A DNA stretch of 64,000 nt, taken from assembly GCA_035281745.1 (NCBI GenBank), contig DATEDI010000019.1, forward strand, positions 45,579-109,578. Reading direction: 5' to 3'. The first letter of the stretch is position 1. Every line of letters starts with the position of its first letter. The position numbers were made by a program, and so were the translations under genes. Source of the stretch: 66-474 sp035281745 (lineage in GTDB: Bacteria > Pseudomonadota > Gammaproteobacteria > Xanthomonadales > Rhodanobacteraceae). Positions 34,701-41,709 of the stretch are shown piece by piece. The notes beneath the pieces are model-generated. The model searched no databases. It was not told the DNA's origin and saw only the letters and a program-made list of their open reading frames with translations.

Positions 34701-35676
34701 CCTGAAGATGCGCTTCGACCTGCGCGACGAGCGCGGCCAGTCGCTGGCGCAAGGCCGCGATCTCGAAGCGCTGCGCGCACGATTCGGCTCGCGCGCCCGC
34801 GAAGCGTTTTCGCGGCATGCGGATGTGGCGGTCACGCGGGCAGACGTGCGCGACTGGGATTTCGATGCGATTCCCGAAGCCACGCGGGCGCGCGACGGCA
34901 TGACCGCCTATCCGGCGTTGGTCGACCTGGGCGAGGTGGTGGCACTGCGGGTGTTCGAAAATGCGGACGAAGCCGTCGGCGCGCACCGGGCCGGCGTCCA
35001 GCGGCTGTTGCGCATCGCGCTGGCGGCCGAGTTCAAGCGCGCGCGCAAGCAGTTGCCACTGAAGCCGAAGCTTGCGGTGGCGTTCGCGCCGCATGGCCGC
35101 GCCGACGCGCTGCGCGAGGACATCGTGGAAGGCGCGTTCGCCGATGTGTTGCGCGAGCATGATTTGAACGCGCGCGACCGCGCGGCATGGAACGCATTGC
35201 GCGATGGCGTCTCGCGCGCGCTGTTCGGTGCCGCGATGGAGCGCTTGAAACTCGGCGAGCCGATTCTCGCCGCACTGGCGGAACTGCAGCCGTGGATGAA
35301 GCCTGCGATCAAGGGTCAGGCCGAAGAGGGTTATGCCGACCTGCACGAACAGCTCGATGCACTGCTTGCGCCGGGATTCCTGCGCGAACTGCCACGGGCG
35401 CGCCTCACGCACCTGCCACGTTACCTCAAAGCCATGCGGCTGCGCGCCGAAAAATTGCGCGGCGATCCGGCGCGCGACCATTCGCGCATGCAGCAGGTAT
35501 TGCCGTACTGGCGCGCGGTACTGGGTGCGCGCGCCTCAGGCGGCGATTCCGAAGATCTGGACACCCTGCGCTGGCTGGTCGAGGAATGGCGCGTGTCCGT
35601 GTTCGCGCAGGAACTCAAAACCGCCGAACCAGTTTCGGGCAAGCGCATGGCGCAGGCATTGAGTGCGATCAAGTAG
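31726..35676 (+). CDS. hrpA: ATP-dependent RNA helicase HrpA (DEAH box)
   Basis: The 1316-residue protein has the whole HrpA layout: an N-terminal helical region, helicase core with GETGSGKTT (about residues 101-109), DEAHERS (about 200), SATID (about 233), and QRAGRCGR (about 394), then the HA2, OB-fold and long DUF3418 C-terminal domains. HrpA acts in mRNA processing and ribosome rescue in gammaproteobacteria. Between the HA2-like region and the OB region (about residues 605-638) there is an extra segment, SNANATDSGSPRRGVRNDEQ, encoded by a palindromic repeat. The start ATG 31726 lies 90 bases from the divergent M13 gene. Confidence 0.95.
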   Translation: MESKHRQRGSHPPAPRELERLLDRALTRDAGRLRARLRGFEREHASSPDALRKLAQEISASVAQREARAMLVPPIKLDEALPITPRADEITRLVREHQVLVIAGETGSGKTTQLPKLCLAAGRGVAGMVGCTQPRRLAARAMARRVANELGGETGGVVGYEVRFAKQLGANTLVKFMTDGILLAEMAHDRWLSAYDTLIIDEAHERSLNIDFLLGYLKGLLHKRRDLKLIVTSATIDTARFAEHFDNAPVVTVEGRAYPVEIRYRPPEQESGLTERVVGSLDDLTREDPKGDVLVFLPGEREIRDVHLALARRQYRHTEALPLYARLSVKEQDRVFKPGPQRRIVLATNVAETSLTVPRIRWVVDSGDARVKRYSRRSQIERLHIEPISQAAANQRAGRCGRVGPGICVRLYDEADFLSRAPYSDPEILRSALSDVILHMLDLGLGDVEAFPFIDPPDPRAVNDGWRRLAEIGAVDDARRLTPMGKQLARIPIDAQLARMLIEARQLGVSGTVLPIVAFLGIQDPRERPADKQQQADAAHAEFTDPQSDFIGVLNLWTAYRTAHEELTQSKLRDWCAKHFVSFMRMREWRELHRQLLLDRAEGVKQRPQASGLSSVSNANATDSGSPRRGVRNDEQKTFADGVYRDIHLALLSGLPTNVARKDEQGLYRGTRERKFKVFPGSALAKKPPAWLFVAQILDLGGKVWGMQCARIEPAWIERQAAHLLKRTCSDPHWSRPRGAVQAFEQVSLYGLILIERRAVTFAKQDPDAAHAIFLREALVRCDIDCRADFVRANARVLDEAREIEAQQRREGLLKSDEDLAGFFAGKLPRDIASSAALDAWYKRASAVERAALRWSLRDLLEPGAHGDAGAFPDAMEIGSQRLAFDYRFMPGDEADGVTLRLPLPLLNAVPATRCEWLVPGLLQDKVAALIRSLPKAQRRNFVPAPEFARAFVEAEAPRDEPLAVVLATFLKRVTGVAVDAVMFDAGALPPHLKMRFDLRDERGQSLAQGRDLEALRARFGSRAREAFSRHADVAVTRADVRDWDFDAIPEATRARDGMTAYPALVDLGEVVALRVFENADEAVGAHRAGVQRLLRIALAAEFKRARKQLPLKPKLAVAFAPHGRADALREDIVEGAFADVLREHDLNARDRAAWNALRDGVSRALFGAAMERLKLGEPILAALAELQPWMKPAIKGQAEEGYADLHEQLDALLAPGFLRELPRARLTHLPRYLKAMRLRAEKLRGDPARDHSRMQQVLPYWRAVLGARASGGDSEDLDTLRWLVEEWRVSVFAQELKTAEPVSGKRMAQALSAIK
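33593..33624. repeat. in-frame palindromic repeat within hrpA
   Basis: ATTCCGGA (33593-33600) pairs with TCCGGAAT (33617-33624), and inside it CGCCGCG (33602-33608) pairs with CGCGGCG (33610-33616), giving a long near-perfect hairpin. TCCGGAATGACG is the same end seen in the intergenic element at about 37350-37390. The frame is kept through the insertion. Confidence 0.8.
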
Positions 35677-35704
35677 CAGCGATCCCGCTCCACCAGCAGC
35701 TGCC

Positions 35705-35800
35705 GCGCTGAGGTTGGGTCGGGCTGAGCAACGCGAACCCCAACGTTGTCGCTCTTCCGCGTTGGGCTTCATTGCATTCAGCCCAACCTACGCGCTGAAT
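35705..35800. repeat. GTTGGGCT-type palindromic repeat after hrpA
   Basis: The stretch contains GGTTGGGTCGGGCTGAGCAACGC, CCCCAACG, GCGTTGGGCTTC and AGCCCAACCTACGCG, the same family as the tandem units at 52901-53110 upstream of tamA. It lies between hrpA and the cassette cluster; no gene is seen in 35677-35891. Confidence 0.7.
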
Positions 35801-35891
35801 GCACCACGCAGTACAACTCGCTATCAGCTTGGCCCGAAGTTCAAGGAACGCGATTATCTGGCCAATATTGACCGGAAGTCTCTTACGGAAT

Positions 35892-35898
35892 GTTAGAT
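35892..35898 (-). other. attC core (R'' box) of an incomplete second attC
   Basis: On the minus strand ATCTAAC matches RYYYAAC and contains the TAA stop of the small membrane-protein gene, just as in the complete site at 36271-36343. The rest of the attC is degenerate: a sequence CTTGAACTTCGGGCC (about 35845) resembles the L' side, but no GTTRRRY follows it. Confidence 0.5.
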
Positions 35899-36255
35899 TG
35901 CACTGCTGATCTGCTGCGAACCCGATCTAGAGTAGACCAACAAGTACAACCCCAGTACGAGCATGATGGTCAAAACGACGGCGCGCGCAGGCGAGTGGAA
36001 ATGGGCAACGCCATCGAGCAGCACCGCAAGCCACATCGCCACGCCAGCGATGATGAGAACGCAAGCCCAAACCCGTATAGCGACGAAAGCCCAAGGTTTA
36101 CCTAGATAGACCGATACCAGAACAACTAGCTCGATGCACAGTGGGATTACTGCAAAGTAGTTGCCCGCAACAAGAGCCCAGACGTTGATGGCGAGAAAAA
36201 CCGCCAGCGCCGAGTAAAGCACTAGACGAAAACTTCGCGTCATCATTCCCGGCAT
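35893..36255 (-). CDS. small four-helix membrane protein in an integron-type cassette
   Basis: The 120-residue protein has four predicted transmembrane segments (about residues 8-28, 31-50, 53-82 and 90-110) and little else, and I do not recognise its family. It begins about 15 bases after the GTTAGAT end of the complete attC and ends with a TAA that is part of the next attC core, which is exactly how cassette genes are packed. The start may be ATG 36255 (after GGGGACG) or ATG 36246/36243. Base composition is visibly less GC-rich than the flanking chromosome, another sign of acquired DNA. Confidence 0.65.
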   Translation of the reverse strand: MPGMMTRSFRLVLYSALAVFLAINVWALVAGNYFAVIPLCIELVVLVSVYLGKPWAFVAIRVWACVLIIAGVAMWLAVLLDGVAHFHSPARAVVLTIMLVLGLYLLVYSRSGSQQISSAI

Positions 36256-36270
36256 GAACGTCCCCGTGCA

Positions 36271-36343
36271 ATCTAACGCCCGAGGTAAGCGGACCGACAG
36301 CCCGCGTAGCGGGCTGTCGGTCCGCTTGACCGAAATGTTAGAC
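36271..36343 (-). other. integron attC recombination site
   Basis: Read on the minus strand the 73-base site starts with GTCTAAC (RYYYAAC) and ends with GTTAGAT (GTTRRRY). Between them is a perfect 19-base stem with a three-base TAC loop (AAGCGGACCGACAGCCCGC and its inverse). The L-box arms GGTCAAG/CTTACC pair except for one extra base, which is the extrahelical base that directs strand choice by integron integrases. The boxes and spacers closely resemble the attC of the aadA cassettes. The TAA stop of the upstream methyltransferase gene lies inside the first box. Confidence 0.9.
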
Positions 36344-36961
36344 CGCATTCTTTGCAGCCCTCTTTGCCACGACCTTTGCCCAGTGCTGATCTTGGAACCC
36401 ACGCCTTTGCTTGGTGATCTCGTACAGCACGATGCCTGACGATGTACCCAGGTTGAGACTTTCAATGATTCCGCACATTGGGATGTTTACACAGAACTCG
36501 CTGTGCTCCACAGCCAGGTCGCTGATGCCTCTGGCCTCGCTGCCAAACCACACGGCCAGCTTTTTGTATTTGGTGTAATCGGCCTCGTGAAGGACCACAT
36601 TCTTGCGGCCCTTCATATGTGGGGACGTAACGACCGACACGAACCCGTTTTTTTCTAGGTGCGCCAAGCAGGCCTCGGTGTCGCTGAATTTCTTGACGAA
36701 GCTCCACTTGATAGCGGACGCCGACACGGCGCTTAGTTTTGCCTTGTTGCGCATGTCCTGCCAGTCATCAGGGAACCCCGGTTTGTTGGTAACAACATAA
36801 GTCTTTTCAGCACCCAACGCATTCACGTTTCGGATGATGGTGCCGATGTTTCGCAGGTCTGCCGGATTCTCGATGACAGCGATCAGATTCTTGCAGCGCA
36901 AGAACTTCACCCCGTTTGCGCGTGTGCGAAGTGTCGGCTTTGACTTCTTTTCTTCTTCCAT
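36338..36961 (-). CDS. SpoU/TrmH-family RNA 2'-O-methyltransferase in an integron-type cassette
   Basis: The 207-residue protein carries all three SPOUT-class motifs: motif 1 NPADLRNIGTIIRNVNALGA, motif 2 VWFGSEARGISD, and motif 3 IPMCGIIESLNLGTSSGI followed by VLYE. The conserved Asn, Arg, Glu and Ser/Asn are present, so it is probably an active S-adenosylmethionine-dependent ribose methylase acting on tRNA or rRNA; the target is unknown. It lacks an N-terminal RNA-binding domain. The gene fills the cassette bounded by GTTAGAC (36992-36986) and the attC at 36271-36343, and its stop codon is inside the attC core. It has lower GC and different codon use from its neighbours. Confidence 0.88.
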   Translation of the reverse strand: MEEEKKSKPTLRTRANGVKFLRCKNLIAVIENPADLRNIGTIIRNVNALGAEKTYVVTNKPGFPDDWQDMRNKAKLSAVSASAIKWSFVKKFSDTEACLAHLEKNGFVSVVTSPHMKGRKNVVLHEADYTKYKKLAVWFGSEARGISDLAVEHSEFCVNIPMCGIIESLNLGTSSGIVLYEITKQRRGFQDQHWAKVVAKRAAKNAV

Positions 36962-37493
36962 TCTCGCGAAACCTTTTCCGATGCGGTCTAACGCTATTTC
37001 TGCCCCGGATCGGGGGCGGTAATGGAATCGTCCCGCTGCGGGTCGGCATTGTCAATTCGGCAAATCCAGCGGCGCATCAAGTATTTGGCCGATTCCGGCA
37101 TACGCTGGAGGGTATTGCTGTCGCGGTGTTATCAGGCGTTTGAGGAGCCCGTAGGGCGGGGGGAACGGAGTGGATCCCGCCGGCTTGCACGGCGGCGGGT
37201 TGTCACCCGCCCTACGGAACAGATCATTACGGCCGTCGTATTGGGCCTTGCTGTGCTCAGCCCGACTTGCAAATGCGCGAGCGCGGAATACCCGCACACA
37301 TTGGATAAGTGCGGAGTCGATACGAGTGTTGAACGAACAGAGGCGCCGGGTTCCGGGTTCTGGGCTTCGCGCAGCCCCGGAATGACGAAATAATGGAGTT
37401 CACCACATGTCAGGACCCCCACCCGGCGCTTCGCGCTCGCGCTGCGCGCATTCGCGTCGCTCCGCCTCTCCGAAGGGAGCGGCGGAACAGCGG
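36962..37493. other. non-coding repeat-rich region next to the cassette cluster
   Basis: On the minus strand GTTAGAC (36992-36986) looks like the R' box that begins the methyltransferase cassette; a matching upstream box is unclear (GATAAC near 37133 is the best candidate). A hairpin CCCGTAGGGCGGG/CCCGCCCTACGG lies at 37148-37217. A CCGGAATGACG-type repeat occurs at about 37345-37390. No integrase or other gene was found. Confidence 0.55.
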
Positions 37494-38354
37494 TCAGCGC
37501 GCGTCGAAGCGCATCGACAGGTCGATCGCGCGGATGTGTTTGGTCAGGGCGCCGATGGAGATGCAGTCGACGCCGGTTTGGGCGATCGCGCGGACGCGTT
37601 CGAGGTTGACGCTGCCGGAGACTTCCAGCGGCACGCGGCCGGCGGCAAGGGCGACGGCTTCGCGCAGCATCGCATCGGTGAATTCGTCCAGCAGCACGCG
37701 GTCGGCGCCGGCGTCGATCGCGTCGCGCAATTCGTCCAGCGATTCGACTTCGCAATCGAGGAACACGCCGGGACTCACGGCGCGCGCGGCGCGGATCGCG
37801 TGGGCGACGCCGCCAGCGGCGGTGACATGGTTTTCCTTGATCAGGATGGCGTCGTAAAGACCCATTCGATGGTTGTGCCCGCCGCCGCACCGCACGGCGT
37901 ATTTCTGGGCGAGCCGCAAACCCGGAATGGTCTTGCGGGTATCGAGAATCTTCGCGCGGGTGCCGGCGACGGCGTCGACGTAGGTACGTGTCACGGTGGC
38001 GGTGCCGGAAAGGGCCTGCAGGAAATTGAGGGCGTTGCGTTCGCCCGCGACCAGTGCGCGCGCGTTGCCTTCGATTTCGCACAGCACGGCATTTGCGCTG
38101 ACGCGATCACCATCGTAGTGGTGCCAATGTATGCGTGCATCCGAATCGAGTTGGCAGAAGCACTCCTCCGCCCACGGTGCGCCGGCAAGCACCGCATCCT
38201 CCCGACAAACGATGTGCGCACGAGTATGCGCATCAGCGTCGATCAGCGCGGCCGTGACATCGCCCGTGCCGATGTCCTCGGCAAGGGCGCGCGCAACATC
38301 TTCGTGGATCGCCTCAAGTGGCGGCGGCGCGGGGCGCGCGTCGGCGCCGCTCAT
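37494..38354 (-). CDS. nadC: nicotinate-nucleotide diphosphorylase (carboxylating)
   Basis: The 286-residue protein is quinolinate phosphoribosyltransferase, which converts quinolinate and PRPP to nicotinate mononucleotide in NAD synthesis. Characteristic sequences are EDIGTGDVTA near the N-terminus, ERNALNFLQALSGTAT, ILDTRKTIPGLR, YAVRCGGGHNHRMGL, IKENH, and EVSGSVNLERV with GVDCISIGALTKH at the end. The length is normal. Its ATG overlaps the stop of the DUF1631 gene (ATGA), so the two are coupled, a gene pairing seen in other Xanthomonadales. Confidence 0.96.
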   Translation of the reverse strand: MSGADARPAPPPLEAIHEDVARALAEDIGTGDVTAALIDADAHTRAHIVCREDAVLAGAPWAEECFCQLDSDARIHWHHYDGDRVSANAVLCEIEGNARALVAGERNALNFLQALSGTATVTRTYVDAVAGTRAKILDTRKTIPGLRLAQKYAVRCGGGHNHRMGLYDAILIKENHVTAAGGVAHAIRAARAVSPGVFLDCEVESLDELRDAIDAGADRVLLDEFTDAMLREAVALAAGRVPLEVSGSVNLERVRAIAQTGVDCISIGALTKHIRAIDLSMRFDAR

Positions 38355-40678
38355 GCGCCGGCTTGCGGCGCGGGCTGGGCGTTGCGCAGGCGATCGACGA
38401 TGGCGTCGAGTGCGCGGTCGAACAATGGCACTTCCTCCAGGATCATCGCGCGCCCGCTCAAGAGTTCCGAAGCGAGTTGCACTGCGGTGCGGTCGGCGAC
38501 TTTCAGGCCGCGGCGGTTGACGAACAGGTACTTGCCGCTGATCGGGCTGATCCAGGACAGCTTGGCGCGCTCGCGGGTGCCGGTGTCGTCGACAAACTCG
38601 ACCCAGCTGCCAATTTTCAGATCGCGCACGGCCTGCAGGGTGTCGGCATCGACGTCCACCGACATCTCATCGGAATCGAGATCGTCATCGGCGTCGGGCG
38701 CCGCGTCGGTGATCGCCGGTTGCGCGTCGGCGTTGATGCCGAGCACGGCCGCGGGGTCCAGCGCCGGTTCTTCGGCCGGCGCGGCGGGCGCGGGTTCGCC
38801 GAGTTGCTGGCGCCAGAATTTCCACAGTTCCGCGAGCAGCCGGTCGATGTCGGGTTCCTGGAAGGCGACGGTGACGAGGCCCGCGCGCAGGTGTTTTTCG
38901 ATCGACGCCAACGCGTTCTTGTACTGGGTGCGCTCGGCGTCGCCGCGCGGCGGATCGATGGTGGCGACGAAGTCGTCCACGAAGTGCACGGCCGCGCGGA
39001 ACTCCGGCGACTCGACGCCCTGGCGCAACACGATCAGTACCAGGTAATTCGCCCACGGCCGCGTCAGTACGCCGCGCAGCAGGGTAGGGAGGTTGCGTCC
39101 GCTGATGCGCGAGAGGATTTCCTGCGCGGCGCGACGGCGCGCATCCTGCAAGCGTTCGCGACCGCGCGCGGCTTCGGTGGCGCGGCTTTCGGCGAGCTCG
39201 GCGCGCTTGCGGTTCTGTTCGGCGAACTGGGTGAACTCGGCAAACTGGCGTTCGAACACGCCGATGTCGTCGTCGAAATCCTGCAGCAGGGTTTCGACCA
39301 CGCTCTTGACCTTGGCGAACAGGCGATGGTCGCGGTCGGATTCTTCCGACCAGCCCTTGGCGGCGTCGGCCAACTGGTCGAGCAGCTTGCGCGCGGGGTG
39401 GGTTGCGTGCGCGAACATCCGCCGATCGAGGATCGCCACTTTCAGATAGGGAATCTGCAGGCGCGCCAGCAGCACCTGCATCGGCGCCGGGATCGTGTGA
39501 TCCTGCAGGATGTATTCAAACAGCATGCCGACGAGGTCGATGGTGTCCTCGTCGCTGCCGGAAACGTGCGCCTTGGCTTGGCCGGACAGGCGCTGGATCT
39601 GCAGCATCAGCTCGTCTTTGAGACGCTGCACCATGTCGATGGCGGCCGTGGTGTCGGTGGCCGCGGGCATCGCGGGCAGCGGGCGCGATTCGCCCTGCAG
39701 CAGGGTCAGCGCGCCCAGCAGCTCGGCCGGAGTGAGCGAAGCAAGACCGCTGCCGCCCGCTGCGGACAACCCGCCGTCGCCGTACACATGCTGGCGGCGC
39801 GAGGCGAGCAGCGAGGTGAGGCGCTGCATCAATTCACTGTGCAATTCGTCCGCGGGGTCGGCCAGATAGTCGGCCGCGCCGCCGATGGCGGCTTCGAGGG
39901 CGTCACTCACTGCGCGCGGCGCAGGGCCCGCGGAAGCATGCCGCCGCACCACGTTCGGATGCCGCAACTGCGGCAGCACGCCGGCTTGCACCAGCCGCAC
40001 GTTGACGTCGTGATACAGCGTGTCCAATGCCTTCAGCACGTAGCGCTCGAACATCTTGAGGATGATCAGGCGCACGCGAATGTTGACTTCGGTGAGTTCG
40101 CCCAGCGCTTCGCGGAACGCTTCGGTGAGTGCACCCGGACCCAGCGGATTGTTGGTGTTGGTGGTGGAGCGTCCGCCGCTCAGCACCGAGAGGCGCTGGT
40201 TCAGTGCCATCAGCGCCGACGACAAACGTCCGTCGGCCTTGGCCACCATGCTGGACACCGCCAGCGATTCTTCCAGTTCGCGATCGTCCACCAGGCTCAA
40301 CTCACCGCTGGCGGAGAACGCGCGCTGCGCGTCGCTGCCCTTCGGTTGCCGGCCGGCGGCGAAGTCGGCAAAGCCGCGCGTGACGCGCTCGCCGAACAGC
40401 CGCTCGATGCGCGGACGCATCTTGCGGGTCTCGCGCATGCCGTCGAAGTATTCGGTCTGGCTGGCGTTGCTCTCGGCCTTTTCGGCGAGGTCGAACAGCG
40501 TGTCGTCGACGTTGTCCAGCAACTCTGCCACCAGATTGGCGGTGGCCTTCAACGTCATTTCGCGCACCGCGACCAGCAGGCCGCCCACGTGATCGTGGTT
40601 TGCTTCGGAGGCACGCGAAGCGATGTCCACGACCTTCTTGTCGGGGTCGGCGTGCGGCTCGGACGGGATCGGCATCAT
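38351..40678 (-). CDS. DUF1631 protein with C-terminal PilZ-like segment
   Basis: The 775-residue cytoplasmic protein matches DUF1631: a largely helical body (with FDGMRETRKMRPRIERLF near the N-terminus and a central RRMFAHATHPARKLLDQLA), then an acidic linker, and a C-terminal beta domain with GSWVEF, RAKLSWISPISGKYLFVNRRG. That last segment resembles the PilZ/c-di-GMP-receptor-like domain found in this family, but the RxxxR motif needed for c-di-GMP binding is not clear. The function is not established. It begins with two ATG codons (40678 or 40675), and its stop overlaps the nadC start. Confidence 0.85.
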   Translation of the reverse strand: MMPIPSEPHADPDKKVVDIASRASEANHDHVGGLLVAVREMTLKATANLVAELLDNVDDTLFDLAEKAESNASQTEYFDGMRETRKMRPRIERLFGERVTRGFADFAAGRQPKGSDAQRAFSASGELSLVDDRELEESLAVSSMVAKADGRLSSALMALNQRLSVLSGGRSTTNTNNPLGPGALTEAFREALGELTEVNIRVRLIILKMFERYVLKALDTLYHDVNVRLVQAGVLPQLRHPNVVRRHASAGPAPRAVSDALEAAIGGAADYLADPADELHSELMQRLTSLLASRRQHVYGDGGLSAAGGSGLASLTPAELLGALTLLQGESRPLPAMPAATDTTAAIDMVQRLKDELMLQIQRLSGQAKAHVSGSDEDTIDLVGMLFEYILQDHTIPAPMQVLLARLQIPYLKVAILDRRMFAHATHPARKLLDQLADAAKGWSEESDRDHRLFAKVKSVVETLLQDFDDDIGVFERQFAEFTQFAEQNRKRAELAESRATEAARGRERLQDARRRAAQEILSRISGRNLPTLLRGVLTRPWANYLVLIVLRQGVESPEFRAAVHFVDDFVATIDPPRGDAERTQYKNALASIEKHLRAGLVTVAFQEPDIDRLLAELWKFWRQQLGEPAPAAPAEEPALDPAAVLGINADAQPAITDAAPDADDDLDSDEMSVDVDADTLQAVRDLKIGSWVEFVDDTGTRERAKLSWISPISGKYLFVNRRGLKVADRTAVQLASELLSGRAMILEEVPLFDRALDAIVDRLRNAQPAPQAGA

Positions 40679-40844
40679 GACGAAAAACCTGGATTCCGGT
40701 GCAGGAACAGGGGCAGATTAGTATGCCGTTTCGAGGATACGGGAACGTGAAGCCGTTCACAGCGCCATCGCCGGCCGTGGTGCGGCGGCCGCTTTTGTGG
40801 AACCGGCCTCGGAAAATGCACGCAGGCCTTCCGGGCGGATGCGG

Positions 40845-41111
40845 TCAGGCCGGGAAGTCGGCCAACTGCAAGGTGCCGATGCCCTCCTCGGCCAGCATCA
40901 CGGGAATGTCGTCCTCGATCCGGTACACGACCTTGCGGTCGGTGGTGATCAGCCCGGATGAAAGGGGCGATGCCACCTTCTGGCCGGCCACGGTGTCGAG
41001 GCTGCCTGCCGTGATCGCACGGTTCAACGCGTCCAGTTCGTCGCGGCGCAGGGGCCGCACCGGGGTCTTGGTGACCGGGTCGCACAGGATGTCCAGCAAT
41101 CGCTTGTCCAT
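40845..41111 (-). CDS. Trm112-family small protein
   Basis: The 88-residue protein begins MDKRLLDILCDPVTKTPV and has the GLITTDRKVVYRIEDDIPVML core of the Trm112/YcaR family. Homologues act as small partners or activators of methyltransferases. Only one of the usual zinc-binding cysteine pair is kept (Cys10, with no second CxxC partner), so zinc binding is doubtful. It is divergent from purE with only 34 bases between the start codons, and it lies upstream of the DUF1631 gene on the same strand. Confidence 0.85.
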   Translation of the reverse strand: MDKRLLDILCDPVTKTPVRPLRRDELDALNRAITAGSLDTVAGQKVASPLSSGLITTDRKVVYRIEDDIPVMLAEEGIGTLQLADFPA

Positions 41112-41145
41112 GCCCGTACAATACTCGTTTTGCGCCGGTGAGACC

Positions 41146-41709
41146 ATGCGGAAAACGACAGTCGCGCCCCGGGTCGGGGTGGTGATGGGTTCGCGTTCGG
41201 ACTGGGAGACGATGCGACACGCCGCCGAGATGCTGACGTCACTGGGCGTCGAGCACGAGGTCGAGGTGGTCTCCGCGCACCGCACGCCGGACAAGTTGTT
41301 CGCCTACGCCGAAGGCGCCGCCCAGCGCGGCATCGAGGTGATCATCGCGGGCGCCGGCGGCGCCGCGCACCTGCCGGGGATGCTGGCCGCCAAGACGCGT
41401 CTGCCGATCCTCGGCGTGCCGGTGCAGTCGCGTGCGCTGAAGGGGCTGGACTCGTTGCTGTCGATTGCGCAGATGCCGGCCGGCGTGCCGGTGGGCACGC
41501 TGGCGATCGGCGAAGCCGGCGCCAAGAACGCGGGCCTGCTCGCCGCCGCGATCGTGGCGCTGCACGACGACAAGGTCGCGCGCGCGCTGGATCGTTTCCG
41601 CGACGCGCAGACCGAGGAAGTGCTGCGTCATTCCGATCCGCGGCTGACGCCGCCGCGACCGGCGCCGACGAGCGCGGCGCGGTCCAATACCCGCAAAGCC
41701 CGCGCGTGA
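41146..41709 (+). CDS. purE: 5-(carboxyamino)imidazole ribonucleotide mutase PurE
   Basis: The 187-residue protein has the class I PurE signatures GVVMGSRSDWETM, VVSAHRTPD, IIAGAGGAAHLPGM and LPILGVPVQS, followed by LLSIAQMPAGVPVGTLAIG. It moves the carboxyl group of N5-CAIR to C4 in purine synthesis. ATG 41146 matches the family start. It is longer than usual (about 165 residues) through a C-terminal Pro/Arg/Ala-rich tail. Its stop codon overlaps the purK start, as expected for consecutive pathway enzymes. Confidence 0.97.
   Translation: MRKTTVAPRVGVVMGSRSDWETMRHAAEMLTSLGVEHEVEVVSAHRTPDKLFAYAEGAAQRGIEVIIAGAGGAAHLPGMLAAKTRLPILGVPVQSRALKGLDSLLSIAQMPAGVPVGTLAIGEAGAKNAGLLAAAIVALHDDKVARALDRFRDAQTEEVLRHSDPRLTPPRPAPTSAARSNTRKARA

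Noticed and set aside
36962..37493. Search for an integron integrase next to the cassettes
   Set aside because: No frame on either strand shows the tyrosine-recombinase motifs; the region is non-coding repeats.
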